Source: Gonium pectorale (Eukaryota > Chlorophyta > Chlorophyceae > Chlamydomonadales > Volvocaceae). From it: a stretch of DNA of 14,330 bases. Both the position numbers and the translations under genes were made by a program. The first letter of the stretch is position 1. Each line of letters begins with the position of its first letter. The stretch spans positions 71,401 through 85,730 of the forward strand of contig LSYV01000131.1 of assembly GCA_001584585.1 (NCBI GenBank), written 5' to 3'. The notes under the pieces were generated by a model. It had not been told where the DNA came from. It worked only from the letters and a program-made list of their open reading frames with translations, and made no database searches. Shown piece after piece: positions 1-10,400 of this stretch.

Positions 1-103
1 TGGTTTGCCCTACTGGCCCGAATGCTCTCACCCCGCTCCCCCCTGGAGCACCGCCCTCCCCTGGAGCGCGGACCACAGCACCGCTATCAAAATTGTGGTC
101 AGA

Positions 104-169
104 GGGTTTCGAACCCGCACTCAGGGCCGACACGATTTCATGCCACAGTGCTAAGTCTCTCACTATCCA
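104..169 (-). promoter_or_regulatory. Possible Pol III box A/box B pair (tRNA-like, SINE head candidate)
   Basis: On the minus strand, 116-104 reads GGGTTCGAAACCC, a close match to the box B/T-arm consensus GGTTCGAnTCC. About 50 bases upstream, 169-148 reads TGGATAGTGAGAGACTTAGC, which resembles box A/D-arm sequence (TGGC..AGTGG..TTAGC). The region between has a weak hairpin (GGCATG/CGTGTC). I could not pair an acceptor stem, so this is not an intact tRNA; a tRNA-derived SINE head or a decayed tRNA are possible. It abuts the repeat copy A. Confidence 0.3.
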
Positions 170-217
170 TACGTCGCGCGGCTTAACACTCCAGGTGGGA
201 GCGGGCACTGGGGGGGG

Positions 218-613
218 CGCCTGCACTGCGCGGAGTGACGCATTGGTCTCTCTCGTTTTTCCCTTGGTTTTCTTGTTTGCCACCTCGCTTGATACCTGTG
301 TGTGGGCCTGTCGACCGCTATGTGCTTTTTGCCGCTCGTGGTCGGCGGGACTGGCTCCGGGACGGCGCGGGTTAGTGTTTCCACAGACATGGTTGGACTT
401 GTTGGGTGGCGGGCCCCTATTGTGCACGGCCCGTGCGTGGATTTCTTCCCAACCCAGACGCGGGCCCCCTGATTGGGTTAAGCACTCGGCCACTGTTTCA
501 TTGCTTGGTTTGTCTGCTGGTGTTGCCTTGCTGCCCGTACTTTTGCAGTGATTTCCCGGTGGCAGGCCGGGTACCCCAGCGTCGGGGGTACTGTAACGAA
601 GTCTGTCTGTCTG
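218..613. repeat. Diverged direct repeat, copy A
   Basis: This block is the first of two same-orientation copies (the other is at 1012-1376). Shared landmarks in order: GGAGTGACG, CTTGATACCTG, GGGCCTGTCGACC, GTTGGGTGGCGGGCC, TATTGTGCACGGCCCGTG, a stretch of about 50 bases at 491-540 with only one or two differences, GGTGGCAGGCCGG and CAGCGTCGGGGGTACTGTA. Small indels separate the landmarks. Copies this diverged suggest an old transposon-derived or tandemly duplicated sequence. On the minus strand the block contains a short open frame ending in TGA (500-498) whose last residues match those in copy B. Confidence 0.88.
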
Positions 614-1011
614 AGCGGGCTCGCTGGAAAGCTCAGGTTTGCTGTATGGTTTGCCCTACTCTGTGGTAGAGGAACGGTGCCACTGTCTGGTGCTGCGACC
701 GCACCTCTGGCTGGGTGTCTCGCCGGACGAGGGTCGGGTGGTGGGATGTGTGTGGGACGTTCTTGTGCTGGCGGTGCTTAATAGCCTGGAGTGGGCGCGG
801 CGCTCTGTGCGCCCACGTAGGCCGCTCGCCCCCTTACAGCCAGGGTTCGGCTGCCGCTGTCCTCGCTGTGATGCAGGAGAGCGTGGTGGTGAAGTAGTTT
901 TGGTCCCTGCGGCGCGACTTCGCTGACCTTGGTTTGCCTAGTTTGCCGCAATAGGGTGGGATGGGGTGTCTGCTGGGCACCCTTTCCGTGCTGCGGGTTG
1001 TGACCGGATGC
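614..1011. other. Spacer between the two direct repeat copies, no gene seen
   Basis: About 400 bases, G/T-rich on the plus strand. The only open frames are short, overlap on both strands and carry no recognisable motif. The 14 bases TGGTTTGCCCTACT at 648-661 also form the first 14 bases of the window, which may mean another copy of the repeat ends just at the left edge. Confidence 0.5.
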
Positions 1012-1376
1012 GTGCCTGCAGTGCACGGAGTGACGTTGTGGTCTCCCTTGTTTTCCTGATCGCTTGATACCTGAGCGTGGGCCTGTCGACCTGTATGTGC
1101 TTCATGTGTGACTCTCGTGGTCGGGACGAGCGGCTTCGGGATGGCGCAGGTTAGTGCGTGGACATGTTGGGTGGCGGGCCTCTATTGTGCACGGCCCGTG
1201 TGTGGGTTTTGCATGCCCAGCCACGGGCCCACTTACTGGGTAACCCGGCTACTGTTTCATTGCTTGGTTTGTCTGCTGGTGTTGCCTTGCTGCCTGTACT
1301 CTCCTCGCAGTAAAGTCCCGGTGGCAGGCCGGTTTCCCCAGCGTCGGGGGTACTGTAGCAAAGTTTGTCTGTCTGC
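1012..1376. repeat. Diverged direct repeat, copy B
   Basis: Second copy of the 218-613 block, about 31 bases shorter overall and offset by roughly 760-795 bases. The best conserved part is 1251-1300 against 491-540. The copies are separated by about 400 bp that I could not match to either copy. Confidence 0.88.
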
Positions 1377-2270
1377 TGCTGTCAGCAAGTCCAGCCACAT
1401 CGCAATGTAGCCACGCCTCGCTCCTTCCGCATCTTGCTTAGGATTGTGCGACCACATGGCGTGGGGCCTTAGAAAACCTTCTCTCCACCAGCTCCAGCAG
1501 TAGCTCCTCGGCTTCCACGGGTGGGGGTCGTGCCTCGCGACCCACCAAACCGTTGACCCCCGCGTACGTGACCGAACGTGTTGCCGGGCACAGGGGCTCA
1601 GCGCGAGGAGCTGGAACGTGTATGGCCCGCCCGGTCGCACCCTAGCCGCAGCCGATGGGCATACCCACGATGTAGCGTCGGAGGGGCGGCTGGCAGCGGA
1701 GGCGGCGGGCTGGCGCGCAGCCGAAGCCAGGCACGGGAGGCAGCGGCTGCTGGGAAAGGGCATGGGGGCCGCAGACCGCAGGCTGCCGGCACCGGCGGGT
1801 GGCGGGTGGGGCGGGGGATGCCGACGCAATCCAGCGCAGCGACATGGTGAGGCGCGGTGGGGCGGGGCGCGGCTGAAATCCAGGGCGCCAGGCCATTGTT
1901 GGCGCCGGCACCACTGCTGGCAGTGACCCCGGAGCCGGCGCCAACCCTTGGATTGACGAGATGCTGGCGGCGGCTGGGGCGGTCCTGGCGGGGTGGGGGC
2001 GGTCCTGGCATCCTGGTTGCAGCGGCCGCAGCTGGGCTGAGACAGCGGTGGGGCCGCTGAACCTGTGCCGGATGGAAGTTGATGCTGGGCGGCGGGGCGG
2101 GCCCGAGGGGATGCGCGGACGACCCCGCATGTCCGGGACGCTAACAACATGTGGAGGGCCGGGAGATCCGGGCTATCGGGGCCCGGCTGGCACAGAAAAC
2201 AATGGAAAAGAATCCCCATGTCGGATGAGGTCGGGCCCGTAGGGGAGAACGGCTTCAGTAGGCCGGACAT
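1257..2270 (-). other. Long open frame in very GC-rich DNA, doubtful coding
   Basis: An uninterrupted minus-strand frame of 337 codons ends at TGA 1259-1257. Other frames on both strands are also open through 1600-2250 because the DNA there is extremely GC-rich, so length alone is weak evidence. The composition is low-complexity (Pro, Ala, Arg, Ser) and I recognise no domain. The one positive sign is its C-terminal part, within repeat copy B: LQYPRRWG, RPATG and QQGNTSRQTKQ-stop also occur at the same frame and stop in repeat copy A. It could be the tail of a transposon protein, or non-coding. Confidence 0.2.
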
Positions 2271-3256
2271 GTGGAGTCAGCAGGCAGCCCCTGTCGTACG
2301 GTTGCGGAAATAAGTAGAGGTTTGGGAAGGCCGCGGTGTCGAGAGGTGGAGAGCTCAGACAGCTTAGTCAGCGAGCACTTCCGGAAACGGCGTTCTGACG
2401 GAGGCTCGCTGCGGCGGGAGTGTGAATGTGGCGGCGGCCGGGGTTGTGGCCGCGGAGAGGCAAGGTTGATAGTTCCACATGTTGCATGTCAGTTATATCT
2501 TTATGCAGATGAAAAGGAGCAATGAAGCAACACGCTACCATCCGTGACCCAGCCCGCAGGTACTTGGACCAATTATAGCAGTCACTCTTCAGCACCTGCT
2601 GCAGTTCTTTGGGCAAACAAACCCGGTGCTGGAGCCATACGACAAGGTGATGAGATAGGACAAGGTGACTGGGACTCGAAGCTTTTCATGCAAAATCAGC
2701 CGTGATATCTTCCTTGACGTACAGGGAGTTGGGGGCCTGCGTAATTCCAACCCGGCTGAAGGGCGTGGAATGATCATAGGGCACGCACCCAAGGGACTTT
2801 GACTAGTGATCCGCGATTTCCCCTGCCCCTGGGCGGCTGTCTACTATTTCAACATCCGCGTTATTCTCCAGTGTCTCGAATTGGGAGAAATGGTCCCAAA
2901 ACCAAGCCAATTCATTGGTCGAAGCTGTGCATACGTCGGCCCATTGGCACGGTCGTGGAGTGGGTTGCTCAGGGCTCGCGGTTCATGGACCGAGCGGCAA
3001 CCCAGCCAACCGAATAGCTTCGAAGCGATAGATGGGCTTGGCAGTATTGACACGCCCGTCGCATTGCGTCCGGTGAGTCGTCGCACCCTCCGGGCACGGG
3101 CATGCATGCCGGATGGATGACACACGCATACGCAGGCTCGGCCACGTGATCACCGGGTGGGAAGGGATTACTTGGGGGCTTACACACAGTGGGGGTGAGA
3201 GCACCGGATTATTTGCGATTGGGTACGATGTGCATTCAGGGGCTTGTGAGGTTGTT

Positions 3257-3284
3257 GTGGATCCATCGCCGTGGATCCATCGCT
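3257..3284. repeat. 14-bp tandem duplication
   Basis: GTGGATCCATCGCC is followed at once by GTGGATCCATCGCT, one difference in 14. Minor feature in non-coding DNA. Confidence 0.8.
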
Positions 3285-3987
3285 CACCAACCTACAACGC
3301 AAGATAGGAGGCATTTCTTCAGCCCCACCATGCCCAGTTCCTCAATCCGCGTCGCCCATGTTTGTTTCTGCGTTCACTGCGTTCCTCTCATCGTAACTAG
3401 GTTTGACGCTACGGGTCTTAGGAAGCGAATATACCTCAGCCGAGGGCCTTAAACACGAAGAGCACGTACGCGGGGAAAACCTAAGCCAACGCCCGGCACA
3501 GGCGGGGCCAGGCACAACAAGCGTTCTGGCGCGCGACGCCCACGCAGCCCACAGCCAACCGCAACCACGCGGGCAGGCAACTGGATGGGCGGGTGGGGCC
3601 ACCACACGTTGGCACTAAACAGCAACCAGCTCTGTAGTAGTATTTAGGCAGAATCCCTGACGCCGGCTTGTTGCGCGCCAACCGGCCGGTGCTGCTGCCG
3701 TACAACTGCTAGGAACCTCCACGTACGCCCAACCAACCACACTGAAGGGCCCCACACAATAGCACCATGAGTATTCATACGCATCATTTAGCGCAGCGGC
3801 TAGCGCAACTATCAGGTAAAGCATTCAACGCACGCTCACTCCAAAGTAATCGCCAGGTAGTTAGGTCGCAAATGATACACAACATAGACGTTCAACCCGT
3901 CACAATGGTCTTTTCAGCCATTCGAAGCAGCAGGCTCACTGCGGCGGCCCCGTGCATGTGCACGCATATACATAATGGCCGAAACAG

Positions 3988-4038
3988 CCCTTGGATGTGA
4001 GGACTCCCCTTGGATGTGATGACTCCCGGATGTGAGAC
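3988..4038. repeat. 19-bp tandem duplication plus a partial third copy
   Basis: CCCTTGGATGTGAGGACTC (3988-4006) is followed directly by the same sequence with one change (4007-4025), then by a partial copy (CCGGATGTGAGAC, 4026-4038). It lies downstream of the membrane protein gene, outside any supported gene. Confidence 0.85.
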
Positions 4039-4485
4039 GTGCACATCGGGCCATACCGGGTGCGGGGTACCATCCAACTGCGAGCATGCGTCGCAGGATG
4101 CTTTTACCCCTTGGCTACCGAAACCAGCTACCCACATCGCTCCTCAGCTCACAGCATTTGCGCTCACGAACCCGAGTACACCAGAAGCGGTGCATGTATG
4201 TAGGTAAATTGAATGGGCGAATGCATAACCTGGTGTGCGTGAAGCGATTGCAGCGCTTAGCGTCCGTTCCATACAAAACGAGGAAGCAAAGATGAGCATA
4301 CACAGCGAGCGTGCAGTCCATGATGCCCGGCCTTTTACTACTTACTGGTCAACGGGACAACCGATGAATTACTGGCGAGCTCAACATTGTTATCGGCCTG
4401 CTAGTCCGCAGCCTGATGCGGCAGGGCCTGCGTCCCATCATCAACCGCAGCAGGCCGCATGTGCCGCACTTTTGGCCGAGCGCTG

Positions 4486-7412
4486 TCAGTGGTGCCCTTC
4501 CTCCTCATCAGCGCCAGGCCTCCGGCCATCAACAGAAGCCTCCTGCGGCCGGCGGGCCAACGCTTCACCATCACCACCAGCAGGCGACACTCCATTGTGA
4601 GCGCCGTGATTGCCCTTCCTTCTCGTCAGCGCTGCCAAAACAATGCGTTTCGCTCGGGAAGCTGTGATTCTCAGCTTGCCCCAGGAGCCCCGCAGCAGCA
4701 CCCCCAGGAAGGTCGCCAGCAGCACCACGTTAATAGTCAGGATGAGCGCACCCACGGATGTCTGCATGGTTCAAGTAAGGGGACAGGGATGGGGCGTTAT
4801 GTGTTCTGCGGCCCCCTGGGTGTGATTGACATTGCGCGCAGTGCTTAGCGCTCACATGTCGTCAAGCATGTCGTGGTCAGCACTCCGCCATCTGGCCCCA
4901 CCACTAGTGGGACCAGGCGAGTTAGACTCAACCTCAGCAAAGGCAGCATGTGCACACGACAGGTTGCTGAAAATGCGGCCCATCTAAACTTACTCTTTGC
5001 ACACTTGCATTTGGCATCTGCGAAACCGATAGGCACTGCTTGACACATACATGTATGGTTCCATTATTCGGTGCCATGTCACCCGAGCACGGAAGTCGGG
5101 CCCTAGCTAGCTGGCTATGGATCTGCCCACCTCATCGGCATCACTGAGACCCTCGTCGACCACAAAGAAGAGGCTCAGCGAGACGGTCAGGCTGAGGACC
5201 GTCATGGACATGAACTCGAGCATGGTTATGACCCGGAGCCTGTTGGGCTTGCAGGTGATGTTGATGGCGGAAATGACGATGAAGGCGGTGAGCATGACTA
5301 AAATCTGGTGGGTAACCGACTTCAAGCCTCGGCCAAACACCTCCACCGCCACCAGCACTAGCTCCTCCAGCATCAGCACGCTCTCCCACCAGAAGAAGCG
5401 GGGCCTGCGTCCATGCACGGACCTTCCTTAACCACGCGCATGCTTGCTTACAGTCATGCTACAGTGATTGCACGGCGATTGCTGACATTCACGCTGCCGC
5501 ATTTACGCAGCAAATGCGCCAATAAGTACAAGCTGCTATTCATCTGAAATTCATCTGAAATTCATCTGAAATTCATCTGAAATGGCAACATTTAGACCCA
5601 TACTCTATCGGCCAGCGCCCTTCATGATTCTCACTTGTACCGGGCGTAGAGGAAGCTGTACCGTTGCCGCACACTCTTCGACTCCAGCTCCGCTCGGTGG
5701 TACCACAGAATGAGGAACGAGGCGAGCGGGGGCCCCAGGCACAGCACGAGTACGGACGCAATGCCGATGGGGACGTACAGCCGCAGGTGGACGCCCGTGT
5801 AGCACTCCTGCGCCATGTCGCGGACCCAGTAGCCGTGACGCCAGGCGGCCTGCAGCAGAGCGGCGCAGCCGGCCTTGTAGCGATCAGACCACCACACCTA
5901 CCGGTGGCAGCACCGTACGTACACTGGACGCCCAATGGCTGCTACTGAATGGTGGTCGCAATCAAATACATAAGCATAAGCGGCCGCCGGGAGTTGCACA
6001 CATACAGGGTGGGGCGGCGATAGAAGCACATGGGCTCCGAGCGACGTGTCATGCGCTAGCCCGTTAGGCAAAGGCGGCCCGATGTATTGTTACCTTCTGG
6101 TTCTGTGCGTAGAGGCCTGTCTGCCCATCGTCGAGCTCGTAGCAAGCAAACACGCTCAGCGCCGCCTGCGCCCAGCCTGGATAGAGGATGAAGACGGCAA
6201 TGACTCCCATAACCCACAGCTGTGTGCTCAGGCCCAGTGTTGCGTCTGCCTGGGACAGCACTCTGTAGAAGTTGCTGCTGTGGAGCAGGGTGGAGAGCTT
6301 ACGGAGGGCTTGGCTGGAGGGGGAACGGCTGGCGATCTTGCTTGATGACTGCTTGCTCTCCGCTGCGCCCCGCATGCCGCCTTGCTTGGGCGAGTTCAAT
6401 GGGTCGTGCAGCCCATCCACGCCTCCCAAACAAAGCCGGGGATCACCATCCATGAAAGTGCCCACAGCGAGGATACTTGACCCTTGAGCTGCCTCTGGCC
6501 TTGCATGCTGCTGAGGGTCCGCCCTGTCATTGGCATCAGCAGCTAGGCACACCTCAGCAGGTGATACCGGTTGCACGTCCCCGGCCTTGCTCACAGTGGA
6601 ACCGCCTGCCTCCTGCTCAATGACCGAATCAATGCGAGCCTCCGCAGCTGTAACGTCCTCAGCCCCCAGCGCCGCGAGCCTTGCCCCGAGATACCGGTCC
6701 TTTCGCATCCTTCGCAACTTAGCAGAGCTCAAAAAGAAAAACCTGTGGTATGGGCGATACAAAAGAAGATCAAAGCAAGTTGGCAGTGGCCCAGCCTGGC
6801 TTTAGTCACATACATACGTGCACACATGGCTATCACATGGCAAGCACACAATACCGCCACATCCTTGACAGCATGAAGTCCGTACCTGGCTCCCCAGACG
6901 ATCATGCTTGTAGCAATAACAGCGAACGGAACCAACAATGCACCCAGCAGCTGAGTCCGCGCCTGGCCGTCGCTGGCATCCGCTGGGAGAAAACAGCTGT
7001 AGCTATAAGCGATGGCATTCTCTGCGCCAGTAATTGCACTCAATGTCCCGGACAGCTTTGCCATGTCGCTGGGGTAGTCCACCGGCAGGCGCATGATGAT
7101 GATGTAGTACTGGGCGTGTACGATGGCCACCTGCAATGGGAATACACGCCTCGTCGGCAAGTCGGTCCACAGATAGAAATGACAGTGCCAAGTAAGCCTC
7201 TGCTTCATTCGTTGACGAGAAACATTGGAGCCAGTACCTTGACTAGGTCGCCCAGTGAGGCCTCTCCCGCCGTGGCTTGCCCTGTATTGTGCTCCTCATC
7301 ATCACTGTAGTTCTCATCAAGGTTGGTGAACAACGTGTACAACACCAGAACTATACTGGCCAAGAACGCTAGCACTGCCAAAAGGCTGTTCTTCCATAGC
7401 GGAGGACAGGCC
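4486..7412 (-). other. C-terminal multi-pass membrane region, about eight helices (last six exons)
   Basis: Six exons (7412-7238, 7130-6886, 6742-6094, 5849-5635, 5404-5131, 4761-4486) encode about 610 residues. Hydrophobic segments by eye: 1288-1309 (SLLAVLAFLASIVLVLY), 1398-1418 (LLGALLVPFAVIATSMIVW), 1594-1620, 1660-1684, 1715-1731, 1741-1757, 1766-1789 and 1801-1821. A long Ser/Ala/Asp-rich, probably cytoplasmic loop (about 1420-1590) separates the second and third. Between helices lie two blocks that I recognise as conserved in the algal family: GYWVRDMAQECYTG (about 1641-1654) and YKPRFFWWES (about 1706-1715), the latter rebuilt only by splicing AA|G across the intron 5634-5405. The tail after 1821 is basic, then acidic, without motifs. 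The layout resembles a channel or receptor membrane core, but no catalytic or pore motif was identified. Confidence 0.82.
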
Positions 7413-10400
7413 CTGTTCACAGCAGGAAACGGCCATCATTGAGTGTTGTGGGCGAAGTCCGCACGGACACTTTTGCATTACTTAGGATTCAAGAAGCCAG
7501 GCATTGAGCACAACATACCTGCACTCAAACTCGGCATTGATAAAGTACCACGGCTCGCAGGCCGCACACAAGTTGCTTGTGTAGCCCGGGGCACACTGCA
7601 GGTGCTGGTAGACAGTAGTTGCGTTGACCGGGGGTGTTGGAAACACGGTCGGGTGTGCAAGGCGCATGCGCGCACATCCCAACATCCAACTCCATAATGG
7701 TAGGTCACGCAATAAACCCCAGCTAGAGATGTTCAGGAAGACACGGCTTGAATCGCCGGCGTTCAGACTGGCACTCAGGTTGCTCGCTAGCTTCTCCCAA
7801 ATCGCCTGCAGGTCGGGGCGGTACCCGAGCATCTGGCAGAGGGCCAACATGCCACTCCGCTCGTCCAGGCTGGTGCCCGTTTCGACCAGCGCAGACCAGT
7901 CTTTCCTTCGTGGGTCATCTGCCGGTGATGCTGCAAGACCCAGCACGATTGGCGTTGATGATGCATTTGTGGAGTTGATGCCGGTGGTGTTGGCAACGAT
8001 GAGCTCCCCATCTCGGGCACTAAACACCTGATGATGAGGCCGGGGATTACATTGTGAGACAGTGGAGACAGTGGACCGGGTCGGTGCCTATGTACGCAAC
8101 CGAGCAACCAGCCCTCAGCCTCCGCACCAGACCTACCTCCGCAGCCCACCGTCCACCTGCATGTCACAGACCGCACACATCGGTGTGGTTCCGCCCTTTT
8201 CAAAGCTTCACTGAAGCTTTTCCCTTACTTGCCTAGCTCCGTCTTAGCGCAACCAGGAGTCCCTCCCCACCCCCCATATTCTCCCCTGAAGCATCTCCCC
8301 TACTGGACCACTATGTACTGCGGGGATAACCCCCACACCAGATAGATAGACATACACACCTTGATTGAGTGTGGGAACGCCAGGCTGCTGACAGAGGCGT
8401 CACCGGGCTGTTTTGAGGCCGCCCCGCACGCCTCATCCTTGGGGCAGCGATGGAACAGGTCCGAGTCTGGGGCAGAGTGCCAGTAGCCTGGGCGGGGCGG
8501 GGCCATTAGGGGCGAGGAAATGGGGCCACCCCCTCACAACTTCGTGCGTGGCCGTACAATGTACACGGCATCACTTGGCTAGGCTATCCAGCTAGGGTAG
8601 GCTGCCCTGCTCGCCATCATCTTGCAGAACTGCATGAGCATGCTGTTGCTCCACATGCGCAACAGCATGCTCAGACAGTTCTGCAAGATGATGGCGAGCA
8701 TGTAGAGCACACATAGGTACACTGGGTCGCTCGCTCCAGCTGTCCTCACCTGCAATTGGTACCAGGATAGCGCCTCCGGGGCATGTTGCGTGGGGCGGGC
8801 AGCCCTGGCACTTGACACCATCGCGGGTGATGTTGTCCACCCACTCCTGAGCGAGGGATGCATGGAATTCAGGCAGGGCGGCCTGTGCTAGATATATACT
8901 CTGCAATGGACTCCATATCTGCAAGATGTTTTTCACCGTAGCACCGTTGCATACTAGGAAATGTACCTTGGGTTCGGAAACTGCCTTGAGTGCGTTTCGG
9001 TCATCGTCCCACAGGCTGAAGCGTCCTCGCTCACAGCTCACGCAGCCGACCCAGGAGTAAGGGTTTGGCGCCTTTGACCGACTGAGGTCGGGGGCCTCGC
9101 CACGCCTGCACCCAGCGATGTTTACGCTTATGTTTGTTGTCGCAACCTGCTGGGGGCGGGATTGGGTTAAGAACTTGGAAAAACTTGTACACATTCGTCG
9201 CAGGGCGGTAGACTCCAAGTCATTACATCATGGCCACACCTAGCACCACCTCACAATCGGACACACTGTCGAGCACGCTGTCACGCAAGGAAAACACACA
9301 CAAAGGATCCGAACAGTAGCCCATTTCCCTCACCAGCACATGTCCCTCAGATGTGTTGACAGGAGTGAACACCAGCCGGTAGGCACCCGGCCAGGCTCGC
9401 ACGGTCAATAGCGGCCAAGTCGCCAAGCCTTTCTTGGTAGATGCTGTCAAAGCACCATCACCAATGGTCGCCTCCAGTTGCGCGGGCCTCTCAATGCTAA
9501 TGCTGTTTACCGGTAAAATAGCCACGTTCACACGAATATCGAATGTATCAGAATAGTCTGCAAGGTGGAGGGACCAGGAGTTTATGGTGCAAAGCTGATG
9601 CAGGAAGACTTCGTTCGAGAAAAACAAGCAGCAAGAGGCACTTACCACCTTGAACAGGCTGGCCCAAGCCGTTGTAGAGTCGAGTTGACAGATTGTAGGA
9701 TTGGCCTGGCAGCAACTCTCTTGGCTGGGACTCGGCCACTAAAGTGGTGGGGGGGCCATCAAGCAGGTCCGCCAGCACCTGCCCCGGTTCCTCATAGACT
9801 ACACAACTCCTCAGAGCATCAAATACCTGCTTGCTGCACGGTGTCGAGCTACTTGATTGACATTCTGTAAGCTCTGTTGTTTTCAGACCGGTCGCTGCAC
9901 CAAACGTGCAGCTGGTCTGCACAGTTGCAGTCTGGGGGTGTTGCATCCATACTGTGCTTGCGGCCTGCAGGTAGAGGAGATATACATGAAATTCTTGCGA
10001 GTGAACAAGTGGCAAGTCGGTGAGCGCAAATCCCATGAACTCCACGTGTTCCTCTGCATGTCCTACCGAGCTCCTCAACAGACGTGTCTCATGCAGCAAC
10101 AGCGGCCAGCAGCCATAGTCAGGAGGACCCTTGAGCAGTTTGGCTTCCAACTGCATCCATACGATAAACATTGTTAGTCAAAGAAAAAAAGAGGTGATAG
10201 CTATTGTACAGGCCCTCCACCGACTCAAGCCAGGTATCTGTGAGGCCCCGGTGCTGGCCAGAAGGGTCCAAAGTGCCGGTCGGTCACTAGCTCGAGTCCG
10301 CACACAGACAGGTTTGCAAGCATACCTCAGATGCATTGTTGGTCTGCAGCATGTTGAGGCGCCAATAGCTGGCAATGTCAGGGCGCCAAGTGATGTTGCA

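Larger units (their letters stand above)
2271..4485. other. Intergenic region, no supported gene; includes the 3' flank of the membrane protein gene
   Basis: About 2.2 kb of mixed composition, clearly less GC-rich than 1600-2250. Open frames are all near 100 codons or shorter, on both strands, and none shows a domain, a splice pattern or a hydrophobic profile that I can support. The 3' untranslated region of the minus-strand gene should start at 4485. The volvocine poly(A) signal TGTAA is not seen on the minus strand between 4485 and 3300; the nearest I found is at 3184-3180, so the transcript end is unresolved. Short tandem duplications at 3257 and 3988 are listed separately. Confidence 0.6.

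Noticed and set aside
104..180. Intact tRNA gene
   Set aside because: No acceptor stem can be paired and the anticodon stem-loop is not convincing despite a good T-arm sequence.
2806..3120. Plus-strand 104-codon frame
   Set aside because: No recognisable domain, no matching frame with exon signals, and competing open frames on the other strand; not supported.
4401..4595. Hydrophobic minus-strand frame near the gene end
   Set aside because: It is an alternate frame of the terminal exon; the main frame continues the last membrane helix to a stop at 4486 without needing another splice.
4235..4600. Plus-strand open frame of 121 codons
   Set aside because: It overlaps the terminal exon antisense, is low-complexity and has no domain.
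6750..7310. Plus-strand open frame of 186 codons
   Set aside because: It runs antisense across two well-supported exons and two introns of the membrane protein gene and has no recognisable motif; it is a shadow frame.
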